A model generated the notes under the pieces. That model did no database searches and was not told the origin of the DNA. It saw nothing but the letters and a program-made list of their open reading frames with translations. 17,926 bases of DNA from CAYVTV01 sp964526475 (GTDB lineage: Bacteria > Bacteroidota > Bacteroidia > Bacteroidales > GCA-2748055). Of the stretch, positions 1-6,690 are shown piece by piece. The position numbers and the translations under genes were made by a program. Where the stretch lies: assembly GCA_964526475.1 (NCBI GenBank), contig CAZGKF010000059.1, forward strand, positions 1 through 17,926. The letters are read 5' to 3'. Positions within the stretch are counted from its first letter, which is position 1, and every line of letters begins with the position of its first letter.

Positions 1-2
1 CA

Positions 3-1199
3 TTTTCTATTATTTGGGTCAATCAACAATCAAGAGGGGCATACATTCTGAAAAACAATTCTACGATCGGGAATATCGGATTTGAAGATGTTTCTATAAG
101 TGCTTTAGGAGCGGATGCCAATGGCGCTGATTCTTCATTTTGGAGCGTTTATGCTCCAGTTCCAATAGACTACGACAATGATGGCGATTACGATTTAATC
201 TTTGGAGGCCTGCTGATTAAAAGTATTCACACAGGTCAGGAAGTAAATACTGATCTTATCCGTTTATACGCAAATATCTCAACTCCCGGAAATATTCAAT
301 TCGTTGAAAAAACGCAAGATGCTGGCTTGGAGTATATTAATAATTTATCCGTTAATGTTAAGAGAGTTATAAGTTTTGCTGCCGGATTACCTATTGATTA
401 CAATAATGATGGATTTGTGGACTTTGCTTTTGCAAACCGTAAAAATGGAGGCCCATTTAAGTATGTTTTTCTTTTTAAGAACAATGGAGATGGCACATTT
501 ACCGAAGTTCCTTTTGCTGATCATGGAATTGGTGGTATTGCCGGTGGTCGAGATATAAATATGGGCGATTTGAATAACGATGGAAAAATGGATCTTCTTG
601 TCAGTGACGGAACAGTTGGTGGCTATGTTGGGACGGATTCCACATTGGTTTACATTAACGCTTTAAATAATTCAAACAACTGGGTTCAATTTGATATTAA
701 AACGCAACCCGGAGGTACATGGGCTTTTGACCGCACAGTAAAAATTTATGCCCATGGCAGTACTCAATTGATGGGGATGGATGATGTCCGAACTGATGTC
801 TCTTATCGCTCAAAACGATATCCGATTTTACATTTTGGATTAGGAAACACAGATAGTGTCGATGTTGTCATTTCAAAGGGCAATTCGGTTTATCTCGTAA
901 ATGGCTTACCGGTAAATCAGTTGCATCAGATTTACCTCAGTAATATCACGGGTACAAATGAAATATATCATTCAAACAGTATAAAAATATACCCAAATCC
1001 GGTTAACAATATTATACACATTGCCCATGATTTCACATCAGATTTAACTTATACATTGTATAATCCTACAGGGAAATTGTTAAATAGCGGAATAGTGCAT
1101 AATCAAATAGATGTCTCATCGCTCAAAAGCGGTTCTTATTTTATGAAGCTTACCGACAGAACAGGAAAATCGTATATTAACAGATTTATCAAGGAGTAG
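3..1199 (+). CDS. FG-GAP/VCBS repeat protein with ASPIC/UnbV domain and T9SS sorting domain (5' end outside window)
   Basis: The frame is open from base 3 with no stop, so the true start lies upstream; the ATG at 327 is internal. Calcium-binding VCBS/FG-GAP repeats are visible as DYDNDGDYDL, DYNNDGFVDF and DLNNDGKMDL, which is typical of an extracellular beta-propeller. After them, a region ending in YRSKRYPILHFGLGNTDSVD resembles the ASPIC/UnbV domain (the LHFGLG core is characteristic), as in CRTAC1-like proteins. The last ~75 residues form a type-A T9SS C-terminal domain, with IKIYPNP, then a TLYNPTGKLL strand and a final SYFMKLTDRTGKSYINRFIK strand. The protein is therefore expected to be secreted by T9SS and anchored or released at the surface. 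Its stop lies one base before the next gene, which suggests one transcript. The substrate or partner cannot be told from sequence. Confidence 0.85.
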   Translation, partial: FSIIWVNQQSRGAYILKNNSTIGNIGFEDVSISALGADANGADSSFWSVYAPVPIDYDNDGDYDLIFGGLLIKSIHTGQEVNTDLIRLYANISTPGNIQFVEKTQDAGLEYINNLSVNVKRVISFAAGLPIDYNNDGFVDFAFANRKNGGPFKYVFLFKNNGDGTFTEVPFADHGIGGIAGGRDINMGDLNNDGKMDLLVSDGTVGGYVGTDSTLVYINALNNSNNWVQFDIKTQPGGTWAFDRTVKIYAHGSTQLMGMDDVRTDVSYRSKRYPILHFGLGNTDSVDVVISKGNSVYLVNGLPVNQLHQIYLSNITGTNEIYHSNSIKIYPNPVNNIIHIAHDFTSDLTYTLYNPTGKLLNSGIVHNQIDVSSLKSGSYFMKLTDRTGKSYINRFIKE

Positions 1200-1200
1200 A

Positions 1201-2412
1201 ATGATGAAAAAACTCGTGATTTTAATTATTTTCGTTCTGGCTACATTAATAGTAAAAGGGCAAACGCCCCCTGCACAACCAGATTATGGTCCTGGAGGTT
1301 ACAATTACCCACACAACAGTTTTACTTTTGCAAAATTTGGAAGCGACATAACCGATTGCTATTGGATTGCTGAACCGGACAATCCCAGACCAGACAGTGC
1401 TGTTGTTGTTGTGTTTTGGCACGGAACAACTTCTAATCCTGTTATTGACAGTGTGCCTAATGGTCAATTTTTATTTATAGAACATATCGCCAAAAAGGGT
1501 TATACAGTAATCTTTCCATTATATCAATATGGAGGTGCTACGCTTCCATTTCAGCAACAATTAATCAATGGAGCCAATGTGGTAAATCTTGCACTTCAAG
1601 AGCTGCAAACAGGAATAGACAGGGTAAGACCAAAAAGAAAGAATGGCAAAATTTTAATCGGTGCAACCGGTATTTCACGAGGTGGCGGAATGACCATGAA
1701 TGTAGCGACTTATCACGATACACTAAATCTACCTTCGTTTGAAGCATTATGTGCATTCGTTCCGGGAGCAGGTCAGTCTATGTTGGGTATAGATGATTCA
1801 ACAAAGGTTCTCATTGTAAATGGAGAAGAAAACGCTTTAAATTTTGCTGAAAGCCAACAAGCATTCGACAGTTTGTATCATATCCCTTGTTCTAATAAGC
1901 ATTTAATCCAAGTGAATTCAGATTTATATGGAACTCCGCAATTGATTGCTGAACATAATTTTGCGGGATCTGGCAATAATATCAATAATGACGACAGAAT
2001 TAATACACTAGATTTTTATGGTAGTTGGAAATTTGCCGTTGGCGTCTTCGATTGTGCTTTTAAAAATCAAAATTGTGAATATTGCTTCGGAGCCGATACA
2101 CTCATAACATATATGGGCAATTGGAGCGATGGAACACCAGTAAAGCCGGCAACCATTATGGACGCATACGGGACTTATACAGGTATAAATTATTATGATA
2201 GTCCTCAATCAATCGTGAAAATCTTTCCCAATCCTTCAAACAGTCATATTTATGTTGATTGCAAAAATGGTTTTACTATTTACAATCATACTGGAAAATG
2301 TATAATGCAGAGCAATCAGCCAACTACACAAATCAATATTTCAGAATTGCCAACTGGCGTTTATATTTTAAGAACAGATAATACAGTAGGACGATTAATA
2401 AAAACTGAGTAA
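1201..2412 (+). CDS. Secreted alpha/beta-hydrolase-fold protein with T9SS C-terminal sorting domain
   Basis: The protein has 403 residues. The N-terminus (MMKK, then a hydrophobic stretch to about residue 19, then GQ) is a signal peptide. FWHGTT (72-77) looks like an oxyanion-hole HG. GATGISRGGG (154-163) is a nucleophile elbow with the G-x-S-x-G core at 157-161, putting the nucleophile at Ser159. His252 (IAEHNF) is a candidate catalytic His, and the acid is uncertain (VNGEEN, ~207-211). The tail from ~338 (VKIFPNPSNSHIYV ... LPTGVYILRTDN) is a T9SS type-A sorting domain. This is most likely an esterase or peptidase-like hydrolase of the cell surface; the substrate is unknown. It starts one base after the upstream stop. 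AAGGAG at 1191-1196 sits 4 bases from the ATG at 1201 and 7 bases from the ATG at 1204, so the second Met may be the real start. Confidence 0.8.
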   Translation: MMKKLVILIIFVLATLIVKGQTPPAQPDYGPGGYNYPHNSFTFAKFGSDITDCYWIAEPDNPRPDSAVVVVFWHGTTSNPVIDSVPNGQFLFIEHIAKKGYTVIFPLYQYGGATLPFQQQLINGANVVNLALQELQTGIDRVRPKRKNGKILIGATGISRGGGMTMNVATYHDTLNLPSFEALCAFVPGAGQSMLGIDDSTKVLIVNGEENALNFAESQQAFDSLYHIPCSNKHLIQVNSDLYGTPQLIAEHNFAGSGNNINNDDRINTLDFYGSWKFAVGVFDCAFKNQNCEYCFGADTLITYMGNWSDGTPVKPATIMDAYGTYTGINYYDSPQSIVKIFPNPSNSHIYVDCKNGFTIYNHTGKCIMQSNQPTTQINISELPTGVYILRTDNTVGRLIKTE

Positions 2413-2428
2413 ACCAACGTTTTTGGTT
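2412..2428 (+). terminator. Weak hairpin directly after the hydrolase stop
   Basis: AACCAA (2412-2417) pairs with TTGGTT (2423-2428) around a 5-base loop, overlapping the stop codon of the hydrolase gene. There is no long T tract after it, so it is only a weak candidate terminator for the upstream pair of genes. Confidence 0.3.
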
Positions 2429-2487
2429 GTATATGCTGATCTCAGGGGCTTTAAGGTATAATAACCTTTCCATTTCTTTGTAAATGG

Positions 2488-2532
2488 GATACTCACACTA
2501 CCGCTCCGATTCAACTTTTTCCGGACAAACAT
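2488..2532 (-). pseudogene. N-terminal relic of an IS1634-type transposase
   Basis: Read on the minus strand from an ATG at 2532-2530, the sequence gives MFVRKKLNRSGSVSI. This matches the conserved N-terminus of IS1634-family transposases (M-[FY]-V-R-x-K-x-N-x-S-G-S-x-S), from recall of the family. After residue 15 the frame stays open to about 2398 (next residues PFTKKWKGYY), but it no longer resembles the family's usual continuation. This is therefore a short scrap of a lost insertion element, overlapping the small hairpins of this intergenic region. The remaining transposase sequence is nowhere in the window. Confidence 0.55.
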
Positions 2533-2610
2533 GCCCCTAAAATAACACGGGACACCCAAATATCCAACTAAATTAATGTTATATTATTGAAATTATGCAA
2601 GTTGCAAAAT

Positions 2611-2694
2611 CACCGGCCGAAGGCCGCACAAAACAGGAAAAATTATTTCTGTTAGGGCTAAAACATTTAAAAATAATCATCTTTCAGGCTGAAA
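2611..2694. repeat. Short intergenic palindromes
   Basis: CGGCC-GAA-GGCCG (2614-2626) and the near-perfect palindrome TTTCAG-G-CTGAAA (2682-2694) lie in non-coding DNA between convergent genes. They resemble the short REP-like palindromes scattered through Bacteroidota genomes. No gene is visible in 2540-2869. Confidence 0.35.
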
Positions 2695-2728
2695 TTGTTA
2701 AACAAAAGAAAAATATGTACCTGAAAAA

Positions 2729-2771
2729 GAAATAAACCTCATAGTTTTCTGATACATATGAGGTTTATTTC
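2729..2771. terminator. Bidirectional terminator, 15-bp perfect inverted repeat
   Basis: GAAATAAACCTCATA (2729-2743) and its exact reverse complement (2757-2771) flank a 13-base loop. The arms are A/T-rich at the base, so a T-rich run follows the stem on either strand. The position between the plus-strand hydrolase unit and the minus-strand susD fragment fits a terminator serving both directions. Confidence 0.6.
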
Positions 2772-2869
2772 CACAACTATTATAACCAACAGCTTATCAA
2801 AATATAAAGCTGTTTTGATATAAAAAACATTCCGTCTATTCAGGTATCTGTACAGAAGGCGGTGAACCT

Positions 2870-3505
2870 TCAAAAACTATCTGCCTGTCCCTGGAATTTA
2901 CCACTGGGGATAGTAGTGCTTCCCTCCGGAGTCATGGTGTAATAATTAGCTGGCAAAGCCAGCAGGGTGTCATTATTTCCATTAACAAGAAAATCTGTGA
3001 TAAGGGAATTATCCACCACATAATCAACAGTCCAGTTCTTTGTATTCTCGCCATACAATCCACCAATGGCTATTCCAATGTGGAATTTATGTTCCTTGTC
3101 CAAAGAATTATCAAAATAATCGCTGTACCTTCTGGGTTCCACTTCTATAGTGGTTAAACCACCATCAGCTGTTCCCATAACCGGTGCTTTCATAATGTCA
3201 ATATCATTCCAGCGACGAATATCCCAGAACCTTGACCCCTCAAAGGATAATTCAATTCTGCGCTCATTACGGATAAGGGCATCCATTTCTGCCGGTGTAG
3301 TCAATGATGCGAGATAATCGTCAGTAGTTATTCCTGCTGTTGACCTTATTTGAGCAATAACCTCTCGCGCGGTAAAACCATTTCCACCACCGTCAACATC
3401 GGGACCCCAGGCGAGATTTGCAGCTTCTGCATAAATGAGGAAAGTTTCAGTGTAACGCATAATTGTATGACAGTGAATCTGCCCGGTAACAGTACCCGGA
3501 GCAGA
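2870..3505 (-). pseudogene. susD/RagB-like gene, C-terminal fragment
   Basis: SusD proteins are outer-surface glycan-binding lipoproteins that work with a SusC TonB-dependent channel. On the minus strand the frame from ~3505 to the stop at 2870-2872 shows the SusD C-terminal signature: MRYTETFLIYAEAANLAWGP (helical YAEA block), a VIAQIRSTAG block, and LIRNERRIELSFEGSRFWDI followed by RRWNDI. The N-terminal two-thirds, with signal peptide and lipobox, are missing. Upstream the frame runs through GTVTGQIHCHTI to a stop at 3509-3511, exactly where reverse-transcriptase sequence begins on the other strand. The extreme C-terminus (…IPSGKFQGQADSF) lacks the usual SusD ending, so the 3' end may also be altered. 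With no SusC or promoter here, it is almost certainly non-functional. Confidence 0.8.
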
Positions 3506-3968
3506 AACCTATCTTAAAGAACTTGGGGAAGACTTACGGAAACAGACCTATAGACCCCAAGCTGTAAAATGGGTAATGAAACTCAAAGCTAATGGAGGAA
3601 AACGTCCTCTGGGTATCCCGGCAGTGCGAGACAGGATAGCACAGACAGTATGTAAGATGATACTTGAGCCGATATTTGAAGCAGATTTTGAGGGAAATTC
3701 TTTTGGATTTCGTCCTAAACGCAGTTCAAAAGATGCGATAAGGGCGATAAAGGAGAATCTTAAACAAGGTAAGACAGAGGTGTATGATGTCGACCTGAGT
3801 AAGTATTTTGATATGATACCACACGACAAACTTCAAATAGCATTGAAGCAGCGTATTGCTGACCCACGGATATGGAAGTTGATAAATAAATGGCTGAAAG
3901 TTCCGGTTAAAGAGGACGGACAATACAAAAGTGGTAAAGATACCCGTATTGGGACACCGCATGGACAC
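3501..3968 (+). pseudogene. Group II intron reverse transcriptase/maturase fragment
   Basis: The frame, open from about 3501, begins ETYLKELGEDLRKQTYRP and continues with KRPLGIPAVRDRIAQT, LEPIFEADF, FGFRPKRSS and DVDLSKYFDMIPHDK. These are RT blocks 0 to 3 of group II intron-encoded proteins, including the first catalytic Asp. It breaks at GTPHG, where intact proteins have GTPQGG, and the frame stops at 3975-3977. Missing are the YADD active site, thumb/maturase (domain X) and any endonuclease domain. I see no intron RNA domain V nearby. The ATG at 3576 is internal to the RT homology, so this is a both-ends-truncated remnant (about 155 codons of an expected ~400-600). Its left edge abuts the broken susD gene and its right edge runs into a palindromic repeat at 3979. 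Confidence 0.85.
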
Positions 3969-3978
3969 GAAACCTGAA

Positions 3979-4009
3979 TGTCTCCCCGAACGACAGTGAG
4001 GGGTCTCCC
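3979..4009. repeat. Interspersed palindromic repeat, copy A
   Basis: TGTC-TCCCC-GAACGACAGTGA-GGGG-TCTCCC matches copy B at 8650-8680 at 26 of 31 positions. The stem changes are compensatory: CCCC/GGGG here, CCTC/GAGG in copy B. It begins about 10 bases after the intron fragment ends. It resembles the 'TGTCATT-CGAACGAAGTGA' repeats widespread in Bacteroidota. The 90 bases from 4010 to 4099 hold no gene. Confidence 0.55.
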
Positions 4010-4099
4010 ATCTATTAAGACAGGATTCATTAGTTATTCCGTTGAACAAAAATGAACGGCTAAGCCAAAATAAAGAAGAAATAATGCTAATTTTGTAAA

Positions 4100-5716
4100 A
4101 TGATGAAAAAATATTTTAAAGTTCAAAACTTATTTGCCCTGCTTCTTATATTTCATGTTTACGGATTGATATCAGGAGTTTTTTCAAATCATTATCATTT
4201 AAACTATGAAGGTGAAGAGCAAACGGATCAGAATATCAGTACTTTAAATAGAATTCATCATTTTGCTCATACGGATTTTCAAATTACTTCAAACGATGTA
4301 GCAGAGTTACCCGATGCCCTCCGTTCTATCTATGTTTCAAACCAGACAGAACTGAACAATGCAATTGCAGTATCTATTCCGGGTGATCACATAATACTTT
4401 CCAATGGCAGTTATAGTTTAGGAGCTCTCTCAAAAAGTGGTACAGAATCACATCCCATTGTGATCCGTGCTGCAAATATCCTGGGAGTTAATATTACCAG
4501 TTCACCAACAATAACAGGCAGTTTCATCCGTTTCTGGGGTTTAAATTTCGGTGACAATAACCTGGGAGCTGTTGATGGCAGCAACGTTTGGGTCATCAGG
4601 TGCAAATGGGCTGGAAGCTCAACAGGAATACGCATCCGTGCTCAGGCACCCGGATTTCACGCCTGGTACTGTCAGATGAGCGGTAACGGCAGACAGATTG
4701 CAGCCGATTTGGGAGCTGCCAAAACCGGAACTAATGGGCACATTAAAGGATGCTACTTTCATGATGTTGCTCCGGGAGGTGCTAATGCCACAGAAACCGT
4801 CACCATTGGATTCTCAGAAGTCAGTAATAAAGTCGCTAACTGGTTAGTAGAAGACAGCTATTTTCAGAATTGCAATATCGGAGGAAAAGAAGGTGAGACA
4901 GTTTGTTTTAAAAGCTATGGGAACACTCTTCGTAACTGTACCGGTGATAACATCCGGTTTTTCAATAACCGGCATGGAGTTGGCAATGTTTTCGACCGAC
5001 TCCTTGTAAAGAATACCTCCCAAGGTGGCATAGGTATCCATGACAGCGACGGGATGATTACTAACTGCTCTACAATAGGTGGTTCAGGCATCCGGTTATA
5101 TGCAGGTAGTGTTTTATCATTTGCTGAAGGAGGGCCTCCACTCGGAGGAACATCCGGACACCGCGCTGCATACAGGTGGAAAATCTACAATACAAATGCA
5201 GGTCTTATCAGAGTAGGATATAAATATACCGATAACCATATATATCCTGTAAAAAATACAGAAATACGGGGTAATGGAAGCGGAGTTACTGTTACTCTTC
5301 TGCCTGATCAGGAAAATACAAATGCAAGTGAGGAATGGACACAACCGGCACCGGAACCATATACCATCCCCAACCCACCTGTTGCATTAACACTCTCGCA
5401 AGTAGGACCTTTTGCAAATCTGCCTCCAACATCAGTGAATCCCGGACCGGGAAACATTTCAGGACAAGGGGATGTTGGAATTTACCTTGCAGGAGAAATC
5501 CTTACTGTTGAAGGAAACGCTCCAGGAAAAGGGAAAGTGAAAATATACGGATTCGATTTGCGGGGCAGTGAAATATTCTCCTCTTCAGTTGAGACATTGC
5601 CCGATGGTTCGTTTGAATGGAAAAGAAATACAACTAACACCACTTCACCAATTATTGTACAGATTCTGCACAATGGACAAGTCCTTGTTTCCAGGGTAAT
5701 TATAACCGGAAATTAA
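4100..5716 (+). CDS. PL6-like polysaccharide lyase (chondroitinase B/alginate lyase family), secreted
   Basis: The 538-residue protein starts with a signal peptide (hydrophobic ~11-26). A right-handed parallel beta-helix follows from ~75, with a PL6-style opening (QTELNNAIAVSIPGDHIILS, then GTESHPIVIRA). The PL6 active-site pattern is visible: EGETVCFKS places E264 and E266 as Ca2+ ligands and K271 as base, in the same 0/+2/+7 spacing as E243/E245/K250 of chondroitinase B. NNRHG (R291-H292) matches the acid Arg-His. PL6 enzymes cleave alginate or dermatan sulfate by beta-elimination; which one cannot be decided here. From ~435 a linker (VGPFANLPPTSVNP) leads to a ~75-residue beta-rich tail (460-538) resembling a divergent T9SS sorting domain without the PNP motif. 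The last 129 bases are nearly identical to those of the gene at 6691-8370. ATG at 4103 is an alternative start. Confidence 0.82.
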   Translation: MMKKYFKVQNLFALLLIFHVYGLISGVFSNHYHLNYEGEEQTDQNISTLNRIHHFAHTDFQITSNDVAELPDALRSIYVSNQTELNNAIAVSIPGDHIILSNGSYSLGALSKSGTESHPIVIRAANILGVNITSSPTITGSFIRFWGLNFGDNNLGAVDGSNVWVIRCKWAGSSTGIRIRAQAPGFHAWYCQMSGNGRQIAADLGAAKTGTNGHIKGCYFHDVAPGGANATETVTIGFSEVSNKVANWLVEDSYFQNCNIGGKEGETVCFKSYGNTLRNCTGDNIRFFNNRHGVGNVFDRLLVKNTSQGGIGIHDSDGMITNCSTIGGSGIRLYAGSVLSFAEGGPPLGGTSGHRAAYRWKIYNTNAGLIRVGYKYTDNHIYPVKNTEIRGNGSGVTVTLLPDQENTNASEEWTQPAPEPYTIPNPPVALTLSQVGPFANLPPTSVNPGPGNISGQGDVGIYLAGEILTVEGNAPGKGKVKIYGFDLRGSEIFSSSVETLPDGSFEWKRNTTNTTSPIIVQILHNGQVLVSRVIITGN

Positions 5717-5748
5717 GCATTAATACTTCAAATTATCAGTAATAACCG
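5588..5748 (+). repeat. Direct repeat, copy 1: shared lyase 3' tail and flank
   Basis: This segment matches 8242-8402 with 6 mismatches in 161 bases: 4 in the last 129 coding bases and 2 in the 32 bases after the stop. Identity falls sharply upstream of 5588 and downstream of 5748. The abrupt left edge inside the coding sequence suggests recent duplication or gene conversion rather than slow paralog divergence. Confidence 0.85.
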
Positions 5749-5787
5749 AATACGCTCGTTAGCAATGACAAATTCACAGAAGGATAC

Positions 5788-5989
5788 CTATGGAACGTTC
5801 GCAGCTAAGCGTAGTGCGGTATTTTTAAGATTATCTTCATCCCATTCCTCATGAATCAATCCGTAAGGTACTCCGCTTGATGTGTAACCAACTATAAATC
5901 CAAAATGCTCATCACTTCTCAATCAATGAATCTATGTCAGCTTTAACCTTCTTAAATTTCTGTCTATTTCTGTGCCGCTTCTCGCTCAT
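5788..5989 (-). pseudogene. Frameshifted small conserved-type gene
   Basis: On the minus strand an ATG at 5989 opens MSEKRHRNRQKFKKVKADID plus SLIEK and stops at 5914-5912. One base out of frame, reading continues D-EHFGFIVGYTSSGVPYG, LIHEEWDEDN, to a stop at 5790-5788. The second half contains a GFIVGYTSSGVPYG motif that I recall from short uncharacterised bacterial proteins; I know no function for it. The simplest reading is a single one-base frameshift in a ~66-codon gene. The alternative is two tiny overlapping ORFs, the second starting at TTG 5922. It lies just upstream of the ParE gene's end, outside the shared lyase tail. Confidence 0.4.
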
Positions 5990-6014
5990 TGTATATTCAA
6001 TTTCTTTGAAACAA

Positions 6015-6302
6015 CTATAGAATATTTTTTAAATCTTGTCTTCCAATAATTGCCATTATTTCAACTGTACCATTCTCTATTCTGTAATATATACTGTCAA
6101 CCCCACAAACACACCGTCTATATCCCTTTTTTATATAATCGACTGATTCAAAAGAAAATGGTCGTTGAGCAATAATGTCAAAATACTCAAAAAACGCATC
6201 AAAGTATTTATCAGCTTGGGTTATTCCAAACTTTTCAACTCCGTAATGATGAATTCTTATCAAGTCTCCCTTAGCATCATTACTTAATCTATATTTAGCC
6301 AT
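6015..6302 (-). CDS. parE: ParE/RelE-superfamily toxin
   Basis: This 95-residue protein has the compact ParE/RelE fold signature. It opens with YRLSNDAKGDLIRIHHYGVE (N-terminal strand and helices) and continues with FGITQADKYFDAFFEYFDII, then a RPFSF turn. It ends with GYRRCVCGVDSIYYRIENGT, then VEIMAIIGRQDLKNIL, the typical C-terminal strands with basic and aromatic residues. ParE toxins poison DNA gyrase; RelE relatives cleave mRNA, and sequence alone leans to ParE because of the length and the partner type. Its start codon lies inside the 3' end of the antitoxin gene (8-base overlap), the usual coupled antitoxin-toxin order. It appears intact. Its setting between two recombining lyase genes suggests an accessory cassette. 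Confidence 0.85.
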   Translation of the reverse strand: MAKYRLSNDAKGDLIRIHHYGVEKFGITQADKYFDAFFEYFDIIAQRPFSFESVDYIKKGYRRCVCGVDSIYYRIENGTVEIMAIIGRQDLKNIL

Positions 6303-6534
6303 TAAGTAAAGACTTTGATTGTATTAAAATTTGTTCTTTTGTTTCATCAGTAAATCCGTTAGCTTCAGATTTATTTAATTTTGCTCTAATCCAATCAGCT
6401 TGAACTTGTTGGTTTCGAGCCTGTCTAATCAAATCATTTACAAGTTCACTTTTGCTGGAATATTCCTCGCTATTTACTTGTGCTTTTAACCATTCATCAT
6501 TCGGTTTCGTAAATGATATACTTTGTCTTGCCAT
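6295..6534 (-). CDS. parD: ParD-family antitoxin (ribbon-helix-helix)
   Basis: The 79-residue product begins MARQSISFTKPNDEWLKAQV, a ParD-type ribbon-helix-helix N-terminus. It continues with SSKSELVNDLIRQARNQQ (second helix) and an extended acidic/basic C-terminal part that would wrap the toxin. The frame is open further upstream to an ATG at 6591. I choose 6534 because the product then starts at the conserved MARQSISFT strand, and because a promoter with its -7 box at 6552-6559 would start transcription downstream of the longer ATG. It is expected to neutralise ParE and repress its own promoter. It is divergent from the lyase gene at 6691. Confidence 0.8.
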   Translation of the reverse strand: MARQSISFTKPNDEWLKAQVNSEEYSSKSELVNDLIRQARNQQVQADWIRAKLNKSEANGFTDETKEQILIQSKSLLNG

Positions 6535-6551
6535 AATATTACGTTTTGATG

Positions 6552-6582
6552 CAAATTTACACCATAACTGAATCATTTGCAA
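6552..6582 (-). promoter_or_regulatory. Bacteroidota-type promoter of parDE
   Basis: On the minus strand TTG (6582-6580), 20 bases, then TAAATTTG (6559-6552) match the Bacteroidota -33 TTTG/TTG and -7 TAnnTTTG consensus with proper spacing. The predicted transcription start falls a few bases before the ATG at 6534, giving a very short leader. Confidence 0.6.
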
Positions 6583-6690
6583 CTTTTTCATTGTATTGTT
6601 GGCAACTCAGTTATTATCTATAAATATTATTTTACCGGACAACAATGATTGTTTTATTATTAAATCTATATTTACTGTTAAATCACTACT

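Noticed and set aside
2444..2538. Multi-stem fold (AGGGGC/GCCCCT closing, AAGGT/ACCTT and CCATTT/AAATGG inside) that looked like a structured RNA
   Set aside because: The same bases encode the IS1634-type transposase N-terminal relic on the minus strand, which explains conservation better. The stems are only 5-6 bp and no known riboswitch core is seen.
2835..2880. Alternative-frame ending of the susD fragment (…VFEGSPPSVQIPE) past the TGA at 2870, suggesting a frameshift
   Set aside because: The peptide does not resemble the usual SusD C-terminus, and the match is too short to claim.
4088..4095. TAATTTTG matching the -7 consensus before the first lyase
   Set aside because: It would place the transcription start on the start codon itself and no -33 element is visible, so it is probably chance in AT-rich DNA.
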